Shown here in pieces: positions 52,747-61,784 of a DNA stretch of 64,000 bases; position 1 is the first letter of the stretch; every line of letters starts with the position of its first letter. Where the stretch lies: positions 1,966,531 through 2,030,530 of the forward strand of contig CBDFLN010000002.1 in NCBI GenBank assembly GCA_965249215.1, given 5' to 3'. A program made the translations under genes and the position numbers. The notes beneath the pieces were generated by a model. That model had not been told where the DNA came from, made no database searches, and saw only the letters and a list, made by a program, of their open reading frames with translations. Origin of the DNA: G963667675 sp965249215. GTDB taxonomy: Bacteria > Chloroflexota > Dehalococcoidia > Lucifugimonadales > UBA3495.

Positions 52747-54723
52747 ATGGTCCAGCAGTTCCCCATGCTCTTCGCTCCCTTCCAGCTAGGCAAATACACC
52801 CTTCAAAGCAGAATCGTCGTGACCGGCCACGGGGCCAACTTCCTGGACTCCCGGATGCCCAACGAGGCCTACGGGCACTATCTGCGTGAAAGGGCCAAGG
52901 GCGGCGCTGGGCTGGTCACCCTGGGCAATTGCGCGGTGCATCCAACCGCAGTGGGCAAATTCATGAACTGCGACGATAGCATCATCCCCAGATACCAGCG
53001 CGTCGCCGACCTGGTCCACGAATTCCCTGTGCCGGTGATGGCCCAGCTAAGCCAACCAGGCCGAAAGTCTGGGGCCAGCCAACGGGAATCCCTGGATGGC
53101 GACTGGTTGACCATGGCCCCTTCTGCAGTGCCGACCCCGGCTTTCGGCTATGCCCAGGTAATGCCCCACGAAATGACCATCGATGACGTGGAGGAGATGG
53201 TCGATGCCTTCGGTCAAGCAGCGCGGCGGGTCCGCAGCGGCGGCTTGGACGGAGTGGAAATAGGCATCGGGTCCTACTCGCTGATCTCCCAGTTCCTGCA
53301 TTCCCACAGTAACCGCCGCACGGACAAATACGGCGGCAACACCATGGAGGAGCGTTCTACCTTCATGACCGAGGCGCTCCAGGCGGTCAGGAATGCACTG
53401 GGGCCTGACCTGCTCCTGGGAGTGCGTCTGTACGACGACATGGTGGACTACAGCCTTGTTTACGAAGACCTGAAGACCATTTCCCGGCTTTTGGACGCCT
53501 CAGGGCTGCTGGACTACATCAATGTGTGGATCGGCACCCAACCCGGGGAAATCTCGATTCGCTCCCATGTACCTCCCTATTACCATGCTCCGGGAGAGTT
53601 CGCCAAGCGGTCCGCTGGTATAAAGGAGTTGGTGAGCCTGCCGGTGATAGGGATCGGCCGGATTAATACCCCGGCCCTGGCCGAGGAGATGCTGTCCGCC
53701 GGGAAAATGGACCTGGTGGGGATGGTGAGGGAGTTGATCGCCGACCCCCACTTCCCCAACAAGGCCATGGAAGGCCGGGTTGACGACATCCGGGCCTGCA
53801 TAGCGTGCAACCAGAGCTGCGCAGGCCGCGGATCCGCGCTGGGCCTATCCATCACCTGCATCTACAACCCGGTAACCGGGCACGAAAAGGACTGGGCCGA
53901 TCTGGGGCCGGCGCCGGTCAAGAAGAAAGTCGTGGTGGTCGGCGGCGGGCCGGCAGGCATGGAAGCGGCCCGGGTGGCGGCGGAGCGAGGGCACAACGTG
54001 GTGCTGTTCGAACGCTCGGAACGTCTGGGAGGCCAGGTGAAACTGGCCATGAAGCCGCCTATGCGCCAGTCCTTCGAAGAGATAATCCTGTTTGGGGAAA
54101 AGCAGTTGCCCAAGTTGGGGGTGGACGTGAGATTGGGCGCAGAGGCCGACGTGGAGACCATTCTTGCGGAAAACCCCCAGGCAGTGGTGGTGGCCACCGG
54201 TTCGACGCCCTATCTGCCGGAGATTCCGGGAGTCGAGGGGAGCAATGTGTTGAGCGTGGCCGACGTGCTGAACGGGGCAGAGACCGGGGAACGGGTGGTG
54301 ATAGTGGACACCCAGGGAACACCGCCTGCCTGCCTGCTGGCGGACTACCTGGCGGACCAGGGTAAGCAGGTGGAGATAGTGACTGGTCTAACCGTGGTGG
54401 GCAGCGGCATACCTGCCAGAGCCGTGTGGCACCACCTTTACGGGCGGCTGGTGGGAAAGGGCGTGACCATGAGCCCCATGACGGGAGTCACCCGAATCAT
54501 GGAGGACTCGGTGGAGGTCTATCACGTGGTGAGCCCGGAGATGACCTGGACCATCCAGGGGGTGGACACGGTGGTGATAGCCGGCGGAGGCCAAGCCAAC
54601 GATGGCTTGTACAAACGCCTGAAAGGGAAAGTCGGCGGGCTTCATGCAGTGGGGGACTGCGCCCAGCCCCGGGACATCGAAATGGCAACCTACGAAGCCC
54701 ACAAAGTAGCTGTGGCCATCTGA
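52747..54723 (+). CDS. OYE/2,4-dienoyl-CoA-reductase-type NADH:flavin oxidoreductase
   Basis: A 658-residue three-part enzyme. Residues 1-350 are an FMN-binding Old Yellow Enzyme barrel (LFAPFQLGKYTLQSRIVVTG, MAQLSQPGRKSG, SNRRTDKYGGNTMEERSTFM). Cys residues in RACIACNQSC and ITCIYNP bind a 4Fe-4S cluster near 355-375. Residues ~390-658 form FAD/NAD-binding domains with VVVVGGGPAGMEAARVAAERGH and an IAGGGQ-type second site. This is the layout of 2,4-dienoyl-CoA reductase, trimethylamine dehydrogenase and bile-acid NADH:flavin oxidoreductases; the substrate is unknown. It may act on enones or amines. Confidence 0.88.
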   Translation: MVQQFPMLFAPFQLGKYTLQSRIVVTGHGANFLDSRMPNEAYGHYLRERAKGGAGLVTLGNCAVHPTAVGKFMNCDDSIIPRYQRVADLVHEFPVPVMAQLSQPGRKSGASQRESLDGDWLTMAPSAVPTPAFGYAQVMPHEMTIDDVEEMVDAFGQAARRVRSGGLDGVEIGIGSYSLISQFLHSHSNRRTDKYGGNTMEERSTFMTEALQAVRNALGPDLLLGVRLYDDMVDYSLVYEDLKTISRLLDASGLLDYINVWIGTQPGEISIRSHVPPYYHAPGEFAKRSAGIKELVSLPVIGIGRINTPALAEEMLSAGKMDLVGMVRELIADPHFPNKAMEGRVDDIRACIACNQSCAGRGSALGLSITCIYNPVTGHEKDWADLGPAPVKKKVVVVGGGPAGMEAARVAAERGHNVVLFERSERLGGQVKLAMKPPMRQSFEEIILFGEKQLPKLGVDVRLGAEADVETILAENPQAVVVATGSTPYLPEIPGVEGSNVLSVADVLNGAETGERVVIVDTQGTPPACLLADYLADQGKQVEIVTGLTVVGSGIPARAVWHHLYGRLVGKGVTMSPMTGVTRIMEDSVEVYHVVSPEMTWTIQGVDTVVIAGGGQANDGLYKRLKGKVGGLHAVGDCAQPRDIEMATYEAHKVAVAI

Positions 54724-54823
54724 TTGCCCCCGGGCCTGCCCGGGGACCCAGCCCTTAGTATGGTCTTTGGCAGCACCCTTAGCTGGGAGGTTGTGCCCCG
54801 GCTCGGTGAGGTGACAAGGGGCG

Positions 54824-56005
54824 CTACTGTCGGGTTTGGCGGGGGCCTACGGTTTTCAGGTACCCCTCGAAGTTGCGGCGGGTCTCTTCCAGGGAGTCGC
54901 CTCCGAACTTCTCCAGGAAAGCGTCCATCAAGATCAGCGCCACCATGGCCTCGCCGACGACGCCGGCGGGAGGCGCCTGGCACACGTCTGACCGTTCGTA
55001 GTGGGCCTGTACCAGCTCCCCGGTGTCCAGGTCCACCGACGGCAGCGGATTCACTAAAGTAGCAATAGGCTTGATGCCGAAGCGGGCCACCAAGGGCATG
55101 CCGTTGGTCATGCCGCCCTCGGTGCCCCCCTGCCGGTTGGTGCTCCGCTGCCAGGCCGCAGTGGGGTCGGTCACCGGCTCGATCACGTCGTGGACCTGCG
55201 ACCCCCGCAAGTTGACTGTCTCCCATCCGGGGCCGATAGACACGGCTTTGACCGCGTTGATGGACATCAACGCCTGGGCTATCCTGGCGTCTAGCTTCCG
55301 GTCCCAGTGGACGTGGGACCCCAGGCCGATGGGCACGTTTTCGGCGATCACCTCTACAACGCCCCCTACGGTGTCACCGGCCTCTTTGGCAGCGTCGATT
55401 TCAGCGATCATGCGGGCTGCGGCTTCCGGGTCGGCGCAGCGTACCGGCGATTCCTCCACGGCCTCCCAGTCAATCTCCTCACCCGGCTGCGCCTCCACGC
55501 CCCCTATGGAGATCACGTGGCTGTGGATCGCTATGTCGAAAGCCTGGAGAAACCGCACCGCCACTGCTCCGGCGGCAACCCTGGCCGCGGTCTCCCGGGC
55601 GCTGGCCCGCTCCAAAACATTGCGGACGTCGTCAAAGCCGTACTTCATGGCGCCGGCCAGGTCGGCGTGGCCCGGCCGCAGGCGGGTGATGCGCTTGCCG
55701 CGGCCATCTGCGTCCGGGTCTTCAACGGCCTCAACGGCCATGGCGGACTGCCAGTTGACCCAGTCCTTGTTCTCCAGGGTCATACCTATGGGGCTGCCCA
55801 GGGTATAGCCGTGGCGAACGCCGGACAGGATATGTGCTCGGTCCTGCTCGATGAGCATACGGCCTCCGCGGCCGTAGCCTCGCTGCCTCCGGGCCAACTG
55901 GACGGCGATGAACTCCTCGTCCAAGGACAGACCGGCCGGGACGCCTTCGACGATTACGACAAGGCCCTGGCCGTGGGACTCGCCCGCTGTGAAAAACCGA
56001 ACCAT
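54824..56005 (-). CDS. aroC: Chorismate synthase
   Basis: A 393-residue enzyme of normal length. FFTAGESHGQGLVVIVEGVP, QRGYGRGGRM, RPGHADLAGAMKYG, VRNVLERASARETAARVAAGA and GGMTNGMPLVARFGIKPIAT are family blocks, including the Ser-His and Arg residues that bind FMN and phosphate. It converts EPSP to chorismate at the end of the shikimate pathway. It follows aroE by 63 bases on the same strand. Confidence 0.95.
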   Translation of the reverse strand: MVRFFTAGESHGQGLVVIVEGVPAGLSLDEEFIAVQLARRQRGYGRGGRMLIEQDRAHILSGVRHGYTLGSPIGMTLENKDWVNWQSAMAVEAVEDPDADGRGKRITRLRPGHADLAGAMKYGFDDVRNVLERASARETAARVAAGAVAVRFLQAFDIAIHSHVISIGGVEAQPGEEIDWEAVEESPVRCADPEAAARMIAEIDAAKEAGDTVGGVVEVIAENVPIGLGSHVHWDRKLDARIAQALMSINAVKAVSIGPGWETVNLRGSQVHDVIEPVTDPTAAWQRSTNRQGGTEGGMTNGMPLVARFGIKPIATLVNPLPSVDLDTGELVQAHYERSDVCQAPPAGVVGEAMVALILMDAFLEKFGGDSLEETRRNFEGYLKTVGPRQTRQ

Positions 56006-56068
56006 TTACAGGCGCTCACACATGGCAAAAATCGTTGGGTATCGGATTCCGGGAAAGCCCATGACCGG

Positions 56069-56920
56069 CTAACGGGCCGCCATGGCGCGGGCTGCCGCCT
56101 CCAACATGACCCCCACCGGAGCTTCCCGGCCAGTCCACATCTCCAAGGAAGCCGCTCCCTGGTACACCAGCATGTGCAGTCCTCCCAGGGTAGCAGCGCC
56201 CGCCTGTCTGGCTTCTTTCACCAGAGGCGTCTCTTGAGGATTATACACCAGGTCGTTGACCAGGGCCGTCGGGGGTATCTGTTCCCGGGACAGCAGGGAC
56301 CGGTGTTCGTCGGGGCCATGGGCCATGCCTATGGTGGTGCAATTGACTATGAGTTCCGCCGATACTGCGGCCTGGGCCAGAGCATCGGTTTCTAACGACA
56401 CGGCCTGGGCCTGCAGTCCGTTGTCGGCAGCCATGCGGCACAGACGGTCGGCCCTGTCCTGCGTCCTGTTGGCGATGGTAACCTGCGCTGCCCCTTCCCT
56501 GGCCAGGGCGAGGACGACCCCCCTACCCGCGCCCCCGGCGCCCAGCACCAGCGCCCGACGGCCCCTGGGCTCAAAGTTCCCAGCTTCTCGCAGCGCTCGC
56601 AGAAACCCGGCGCCGTCGGTATTGTGGCCGGTCAGCGTCCCCCGGCGGTTGACGACGGTGTTGACCGCCCCGGCGGCGGCAGCCCACTCGTCCACCTGGT
56701 CCACTAGAGGAATGATCGTCTCTTTGTGGGGAACGGTCACGTTTATTCCCTGCACGTCAGGGCTGCGGAGCCCTTTGACGAAAGCCGCCAGGCTGTCGGG
56801 CTCGACCTGCCAAGCCTGGTAGGTCGCCTTCACGCCCAGGTGGTCAAGGGCAGCTTGCTGGAACAACGGAGATATGGAGTGGCCTATGGGGAAGCCGATG
56901 ATGCCTAGTCGATGGGCCAT
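56069..56920 (-). CDS. aroE: Shikimate dehydrogenase
   Basis: I use the ATG at 56920, with GGAAGG upstream, which gives 283 residues; in-frame codons further upstream run into valS and lack family similarity. GFPIGHSISPLFQQAAL carries the shikimate-binding serines, Lys66 (VTVPHK) and Asp102 (NTDGAG) are the catalytic pair, and GAGGAG at 128-133 binds NADP. It reduces dehydroshikimate to shikimate. It lies 23 bases after valS and before aroC, in one operon. Confidence 0.94.
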   Translation of the reverse strand: MAHRLGIIGFPIGHSISPLFQQAALDHLGVKATYQAWQVEPDSLAAFVKGLRSPDVQGINVTVPHKETIIPLVDQVDEWAAAAGAVNTVVNRRGTLTGHNTDGAGFLRALREAGNFEPRGRRALVLGAGGAGRGVVLALAREGAAQVTIANRTQDRADRLCRMAADNGLQAQAVSLETDALAQAAVSAELIVNCTTIGMAHGPDEHRSLLSREQIPPTALVNDLVYNPQETPLVKEARQAGAATLGGLHMLVYQGAASLEMWTGREAPVGVMLEAAARAMAAR

Positions 56921-56943
56921 GCCCTGTGTCCTTCCCCTTTCAT

Positions 56944-59700
56944 CTATCCGGCGCGGCCCAATTGCTCCAAGACCTCGTCCAGGCGCTGCCGACGCTCCTG
57001 CAGGGATCTGAGGCGTTCTTCCTCCCGTTCCACTACCTCGGGCTTGGCCTTGCCGCGAAAGTTCTCGTTGGACACCAGGGCCGACACCCGGTCCAGGTTG
57101 CGCAGGCATTCGTCTCGGTCGTTGCGCAGGCGTTCCGCTTCGGCCTCAAGGTCCACCACGCCTTCCAGCGGCAGCCGAACCACCAGGGGGCTCACCACCA
57201 GCGAGATGCCCCTGGCCGCGCCGGGCTGCGGGATGTCGCCGGCTAAGATGCGCAGCGGTTCCACCCGGGACAGGGCCCGCAGCGCTTCCGCCTCCTCCTC
57301 GATGGTCTGCTGCCAGCCGTTGGCCTCCACCAGGGCCTCCAGCGGCTGGCTGGAGGGTATGCGCAGCTGCGCCCTGGCGTTGCGGATGGCCCGCACCGCC
57401 CGCATAACCAGGGAAATCTCCTCCTCGGCCTGGGTGTCCAGGCAGGCAGCGTCGGCTTGGGGGTAGGAGGCGACCATTATCGACTCCGATAAACCCTCTT
57501 CGCTGCTTTGACTTTGCGGCAGGGCAGACCTGAGGTGCTGCCAGATTTCCTCGGTGATGAAGGGCATGAAGGGATGCAGCAACCGCAGGGTGCGTTCCAG
57601 GACGTGGACCAAAACGGGCAGCGGGGACGGCCCTGCCCCGGAACGGAGGCGGAGCTTGGCCATCTCTATGTACCAATCGCAGTAATCGTCCCAAATGAAG
57701 TCGTAAAGCTTCTGCTGGGCCTCGCCCAACTCGAAGCCGGCCAGGGCGTCGTTTACCTCTTGTGTAGTCCGGTGCATACGGCTCAAAATCCAGCGGTCCT
57801 GGCGGTGCTCCCCTGCATCCGGGGCGTTCAGGCAGTCCTGACCGCCCTGTGCCTCGATGGCGGTCAGCACGAAGCGGGCGGCGTTCCAGACCTTGTTGGC
57901 GAAGTTGCGGGCCGCCTCCAACCTGCCCTCGGTGAAGCGAATGTCGCTGCCCGGGGCTGCGCCGGTGGTCAGGGCGAAGCGCAGGGCGTCGGTGCCGTAC
58001 TTCTCCACCAGTTCCAGGGGGTCCATGGTGTTGCCCCTGGTCTTGCTCATCTTGGCGCCGGTTCCATCCCGGATCATGCCGTGGAGGAAGACTGTGCGGA
58101 AGGGAGGCTCCCCGGTGTTCTCGATGCCCAGCATAATCATGCGGGCCACCCAGAAGAACAGGATGTCGTAGCCTGTCTCCAGGACTGACGTCGGGTAGAA
58201 ATAGCGCAGGTCTTCGGTGTCGTCGGGCCACCCCAAAGTCGAGTGGGGCCACAGGCCGGAGCTGAACCAGGTGTCCAGTGCATCGGGGTCCTGGCGGAGC
58301 TTTGGCGACCCGCAAGAAGCACATTCGGCGGGGTCTTCAACCGACACCGTCAGGGCTTCGCAGTCGTCGCAGTACCACACCGGGATGCGGTGTCCCCACC
58401 AAAGCTGGCGGCTGATGCACCAGTCGCGGATGTTCTCCAGCCAGTTGAGATAGACCCGGGTAAACCGCTCGGGGACGATGCGGATGTCGCCATTGGCCAC
58501 CGCGGCGTAGGCCTTGCCGGCGATGCTGTCGGGCTGGGCGTGGCTGCCCAGGTTTACGAACCACTGGAGGCTGACCAGGGGCTCGACGACTGAAGCGCAG
58601 CGCTGGCAGTGGCCGACGGACGAGCGGTATTCCTCCACACGTTCCAGCAGGCCCAGGGACTCCAGGCGGGCGGCGACTTCCTGCCGGGCCTGGAACCGGT
58701 CCATGCCGGCGAACTCCCCGGCGGCCTCGGTCATGTTGCCGTCGAGGCCGATGACGGTGATTATCTCAAGGTTGTGGCGTTGGCCGATGTCGAAGTCCGC
58801 CGGGTCGTGGCCGGGGGTCACCTTGAGTGCGCCGGAGCCGAAGTCGAGGCTGACCGCCTCGTCCGCAACGATGGGGATGCTGCGGTCCATGATGGGCAGG
58901 ACGGCCCGGCGGCCCTGCAGCGGCAGGTAGCGGGGGTCTTCGGGGTGCACCGCTATGCCGGTGTCGCCCAGCATGGTCTCCGGCCGGACGGTGGCTACGG
59001 TGATGTAGTCCCTCTCTCCGGATTGGATAGCGCCGGCGCCGGGATCGCCATCTTCCAGGGGGTAGCGTATGTGGTACAGGGCGCCCTCCCGCTCCCGGTA
59101 GTCCACTTCCAGGTCGGAAAGAGCGGTGGAGCAGCGGGGGCACCAGTTGATAATCCGCTCGTGGCGGTAGATGAGCCCCTTGTTGTACAGGTTGACGAAG
59201 GTGGTGCGCACCGCCCGGCTGGGGCCGGGGTCCAGGGTGAAGCGGAGGCGGTCCCAGTCGGCGGAGACGCCCAGGCGCTGGGACTGGCGGTGGATGATGC
59301 CACCGTACTCGCGGACGTGCTCCCATACCAGCTCTTCGAAGCGCTCTCGTCCCAACTGGCGGCGGTCCTTGCCTTCGGCGGCCAGCCTCTGCTCCACGGC
59401 CCACTGGGTGGCGATGCCGGCGTGGTCGGTGCCCGGCAGCCACAGGGTGGGGTCGCCGGACATGCGCCTCCAGCGCACCAGGGCGTCCTCTATGGCCTTT
59501 TCCAGGGCGTGGCCAAGGTGCAACTCCCCGGTGACGTTGGGAGGGGGCATGATGACGGTGAAGGGCTCTTTGCCCGGCTGGGGTTTGGCGGCAAAGTAGC
59601 CCTGGTCCAGCCAGTATTGGTACAGCCGTTGTTCGACGGCGGCGGGGTTATAGGCCCTGGGCATGTCGGCGGCGGACGGTGCGCCGGAGGGGGAAGTCAT
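56944..59700 (-). CDS. valS: Valyl-tRNA synthetase
   Basis: A 918-residue class I synthetase. HLGH at residues 61-64 in PPPNVTGELHLGHALEKAIE is the HIGH motif, and KMSKTRGN near residue 550 is the KMSKS motif. The editing domain lies between them (VRPETMLGDTGIAVHP), a Cys-rich zinc-like knuckle is near 445-460 (YCDDCEAL, CASC), and the C-terminal coiled coil reads EAERLRNDRDECLRNLDRV. Its start overlaps the stop of the upstream gene by 4 bases. Confidence 0.96.
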   Translation of the reverse strand: MTSPSGAPSAADMPRAYNPAAVEQRLYQYWLDQGYFAAKPQPGKEPFTVIMPPPNVTGELHLGHALEKAIEDALVRWRRMSGDPTLWLPGTDHAGIATQWAVEQRLAAEGKDRRQLGRERFEELVWEHVREYGGIIHRQSQRLGVSADWDRLRFTLDPGPSRAVRTTFVNLYNKGLIYRHERIINWCPRCSTALSDLEVDYREREGALYHIRYPLEDGDPGAGAIQSGERDYITVATVRPETMLGDTGIAVHPEDPRYLPLQGRRAVLPIMDRSIPIVADEAVSLDFGSGALKVTPGHDPADFDIGQRHNLEIITVIGLDGNMTEAAGEFAGMDRFQARQEVAARLESLGLLERVEEYRSSVGHCQRCASVVEPLVSLQWFVNLGSHAQPDSIAGKAYAAVANGDIRIVPERFTRVYLNWLENIRDWCISRQLWWGHRIPVWYCDDCEALTVSVEDPAECASCGSPKLRQDPDALDTWFSSGLWPHSTLGWPDDTEDLRYFYPTSVLETGYDILFFWVARMIMLGIENTGEPPFRTVFLHGMIRDGTGAKMSKTRGNTMDPLELVEKYGTDALRFALTTGAAPGSDIRFTEGRLEAARNFANKVWNAARFVLTAIEAQGGQDCLNAPDAGEHRQDRWILSRMHRTTQEVNDALAGFELGEAQQKLYDFIWDDYCDWYIEMAKLRLRSGAGPSPLPVLVHVLERTLRLLHPFMPFITEEIWQHLRSALPQSQSSEEGLSESIMVASYPQADAACLDTQAEEEISLVMRAVRAIRNARAQLRIPSSQPLEALVEANGWQQTIEEEAEALRALSRVEPLRILAGDIPQPGAARGISLVVSPLVVRLPLEGVVDLEAEAERLRNDRDECLRNLDRVSALVSNENFRGKAKPEVVEREEERLRSLQERRQRLDEVLEQLGRAG

Positions 59701-60818
59701 GTTGGTGCATTCTCTCGGTTGGGATTTGGGGGCGGCTTTCGGGATGGCCGGGGCGAACGGGTGAGATTCCCGCCTTCGCGGGAATGACTGGTTGGGGCTC
59801 GGGAATGGCTGGCGGGGGCGCCGGTTTTGCTGGTTGGGGGGCTGGAATGGCTGGCGGGAGCGCCGGTTTTGCTGGTTGGGGGGCTGGAATGGCTGGCGGG
59901 AGCGCCGGTTTTGCTGGTTGGGGGGCGGGAATGGCTGGCGGGGGCGCCGGTTTTGCTGGTTGAGGCTCGGGAACGACGGGGTTGGGCAGGGGTGGGAGGT
60001 TTGTTGCCAGCAGGTTGGGTTGCTTGCTCAGGTTGGGAGGCGGGGGGGATCGCTCCCGGCTGGGTTGCTTGCTCAGGTTGGGGGGCGGGGGGGATCGCTC
60101 CCGGTTGGGTTGCTTGCTCCAGTTGGCGGAGGCGGCGGATGCCCTTTCTGGTGTCGCTGGCTACGCGGGCCGGGTCCCACATCTTCAGGCGGAGCTTGTG
60201 CAGCCAGTAGGTGAAGCTCTTGACGTCGGTGAGCGACAGGCCGCGGCGCTTGGGGATGCCGGCCTCGTGGCGGAACTCGTCCAGCAGGTCAATGCGGGTT
60301 GCGCCGTACAGGTGGGTGAAGGCATACTCCACCAGCTCCTCGGTATCGGCGTAGCCCCGGGCCGTGTGCCGCTTGCGCACCTCCTCCTCCGCTGACAGCT
60401 GCAGGGCTTCCTCCACCACCACGCCGTACCAGAAGTTGAGGTGACCGCGGTACTTACTGGCGCCCAGCAGGTCTTGGAACATCTCCGGCGGCACGCTGTC
60501 GGGCAGGCGGCCCTCGAAGAGGAGGTCCTCCTTCTCGTCGGGCGGGATGAGGTCGTCCAGCTCGCTGGAGAGCCGCTCGGCCAGGGTCAGCCAGTCGAAG
60601 GCCTCGCCCTGGATCATGTAGCGGTAGATGCGGCCCTGGAAGTCTTCCAGGGGCTGGGTCCAGAGGCCGACGGCTTCAAGCAGGGCCTGTTGCCAGGGCT
60701 GTCCCGCCCGGACGGCTTCTTTCAGGCGGCGCAGGGTTTCCGGCGCCGTCGGGGCCGGTTCGACGGGCGGCGGCGGGGCGGCGCGTTCGGCTGTTTCCTG
60801 GTTCGCGGCAGGCATCAT
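59697..60818 (-). CDS. Protein of unknown function with a repetitive Pro/Ser/Thr-rich C-terminus
   Basis: A 373-residue protein whose stop overlaps the valS start (ATGA). Residues ~25-220 are helical and look globular (RLKEAVRAGQPWQQALLEAV, FQGRIYRYMIQGEAFDWLTL, RLKMWDPARVASDTRKGIRR). I do not recognise a family. Residues ~230-280 contain three EQATQPGAIPPA-type units. Residues ~285-345 contain four 14-residue PPTSKTGAPASHS-type units, and the tail (SHSREGGNLTRS) is encoded by a REP-B palindrome. The C-terminal third therefore seems to have grown by repeat expansion. It heads the valS-aroE-aroC operon. Confidence 0.75.
   Translation of the reverse strand: MMPAANQETAERAAPPPPVEPAPTAPETLRRLKEAVRAGQPWQQALLEAVGLWTQPLEDFQGRIYRYMIQGEAFDWLTLAERLSSELDDLIPPDEKEDLLFEGRLPDSVPPEMFQDLLGASKYRGHLNFWYGVVVEEALQLSAEEEVRKRHTARGYADTEELVEYAFTHLYGATRIDLLDEFRHEAGIPKRRGLSLTDVKSFTYWLHKLRLKMWDPARVASDTRKGIRRLRQLEQATQPGAIPPAPQPEQATQPGAIPPASQPEQATQPAGNKPPTPAQPRRSRASTSKTGAPASHSRPPTSKTGAPASHSSPPTSKTGAPASHSSPPTSKTGAPASHSRAPTSHSREGGNLTRSPRPSRKPPPNPNRENAPT
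59807..59974. repeat. 42-bp tandem repeat inside a coding region, four copies
   Basis: Four copies of a 42-base unit beginning GGCTGGCGGGAGCGCCGGTT encode 14-residue repeats of the protein on the minus strand. A REP-B palindrome (GATTCCCGCCTTCGCGGGAA) lies just left at 59765-59787, and a second set of about 42-base repeats lies at 60003-60125. Because 42 is a multiple of 3, the frame is kept. Confidence 0.9.
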
Positions 60819-60876
60819 GGCGGACCGGCTGGCTGACTATGCACCCACAGTGGGCCGCGGTTGGCGGCGTCAAACG

Positions 60877-60905
60877 TTGACCGTGGGGGCCGGTCTTATT
60901 ATACT
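60877..60905 (+). promoter_or_regulatory. Sigma70-type promoter before the small ORF/MBL pair
   Basis: TTGACC at 60877-60882 and TATACT at 60900-60905 are 17 bases apart. The predicted start of transcription lies just before a GGGAGG ribosome site at about 60917. Confidence 0.65.
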
Positions 60906-60928
60906 ACGGTGGAGTTGGGAGGTAGACG

Positions 60929-61060
60929 ATGGGCAACCCCTCAGTTTCCCCGGCGCAAACCCCGGCATTTGTTCAGGACGAGCCACCGCAGAACGGGCTA
61001 AGGCTGGACGGGCTGCGAGAGAGCCGGCTGCGGCTCCCAGGGCGGTTGCAATGGATATAA
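60929..61060 (+). CDS. Small 43-residue protein overlapping the MBL gene start
   Basis: An ATG at 60929 has GGGAGG at ideal spacing, and the frame MGNPSVSPAQTPAFVQDEPP to PGRLQWI ends at TAA 61058-61060, overlapping the ATG of the MBL gene at 61051 by 10 bases. The strong promoter and ribosome site belong to this small frame; the MBL gene itself has only a weak site. It is either a small protein, a translational-coupling leader, or the sign of a frameshift that separated the N-terminal extension of the MBL protein. I do not recognise its sequence. Confidence 0.5.
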   Translation: MGNPSVSPAQTPAFVQDEPPQNGLRLDGLRESRLRLPGRLQWI

Positions 61061-61704
61061 CCTGGCTGGGCCACGCCTGCTTCCGGCTGCACGCCGACGG
61101 GCTGGCGGTGGTGACGGATCCCTATCCCCCGTCGCTGGGCTTGCGGCCTGAGACGCGGTCGGCGGCGGTGGTGACGGTTAGCAACAGCCATCCCAACCAT
61201 AGCTGCTGGCAGGACGTGGCCGGCAAGCCCAAGGTGTTCGACGCCCCCGGCGAGTACGAGTTGCAGGGCATTGCGATACGGGGAGTCATGACGCCGCTAT
61301 CGACGGAGCAGCCGGTGGCGGAGCAGACGGCGCAGCGGAACGTCGCCTATTCCATAGAGATGGACGGGGTGAGCGTATGCCACCTGGGTGACATCGCCAG
61401 GCCGTTGACCACGCGGCAGGTGGAGGAGCTGGCGCCGGTGGACGTGCTGCTGGTGCCCACGGGGGGCGGGTGCACGCTGGACATGGACCAGGTGCTGCAG
61501 ACGATGCAGGACCTGGTGCCGAAGATCGTGATTCCGATGCACCACGGCAACCATGCTGCGGGGACGTCGTTCCAGGACGTGGAGGTGTTTCTGCGGCGGA
61601 TGGGGTTGAGCGAGGTGCAGACGCAGCCGCGGCTGGTGGCGACGAAGTCGAACCTGCCGGCGGACATGAAGGTGACATTGCTGGCGCCCGCCAGGGCGGG
61701 GTAG
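61051..61704 (+). CDS. MBL-fold metallo-hydrolase-like protein
   Basis: A 217-residue protein starting MDITWLGHACFRLHADGLAV, the usual opening of the UPF0173/lactonase-like metallo-beta-lactamase branch, with a TDPYPPSLG segment. The metal motif is altered: where the family has T-H-x-H-x-D-H this protein has SNSHPNHS, so the first His and the Asp are both replaced by Asn. LGDIAR and IPMHHGNH keep later metal positions. It may bind one metal or have lost hydrolase activity. Translation may depend on the overlapping small frame upstream. Confidence 0.8.
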   Translation: MDITWLGHACFRLHADGLAVVTDPYPPSLGLRPETRSAAVVTVSNSHPNHSCWQDVAGKPKVFDAPGEYELQGIAIRGVMTPLSTEQPVAEQTAQRNVAYSIEMDGVSVCHLGDIARPLTTRQVEELAPVDVLLVPTGGGCTLDMDQVLQTMQDLVPKIVIPMHHGNHAAGTSFQDVEVFLRRMGLSEVQTQPRLVATKSNLPADMKVTLLAPARAG

Positions 61705-61784
61705 GCAAGCCGGTACTTTTTCTTTTTCCCTCACCCTTTCCCTCACGCTAACCTCCTCCCTCACCCTAACCCTCTCCCAGGGGG

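Noticed and set aside
58609..59787. Long plus-strand open frame (about 390 codons) opposite valS
   Set aside because: It is antisense to a clear valyl-tRNA synthetase, has no ribosome site, and its Gly/Val/Ala-rich composition is what high-GC antisense frames give.
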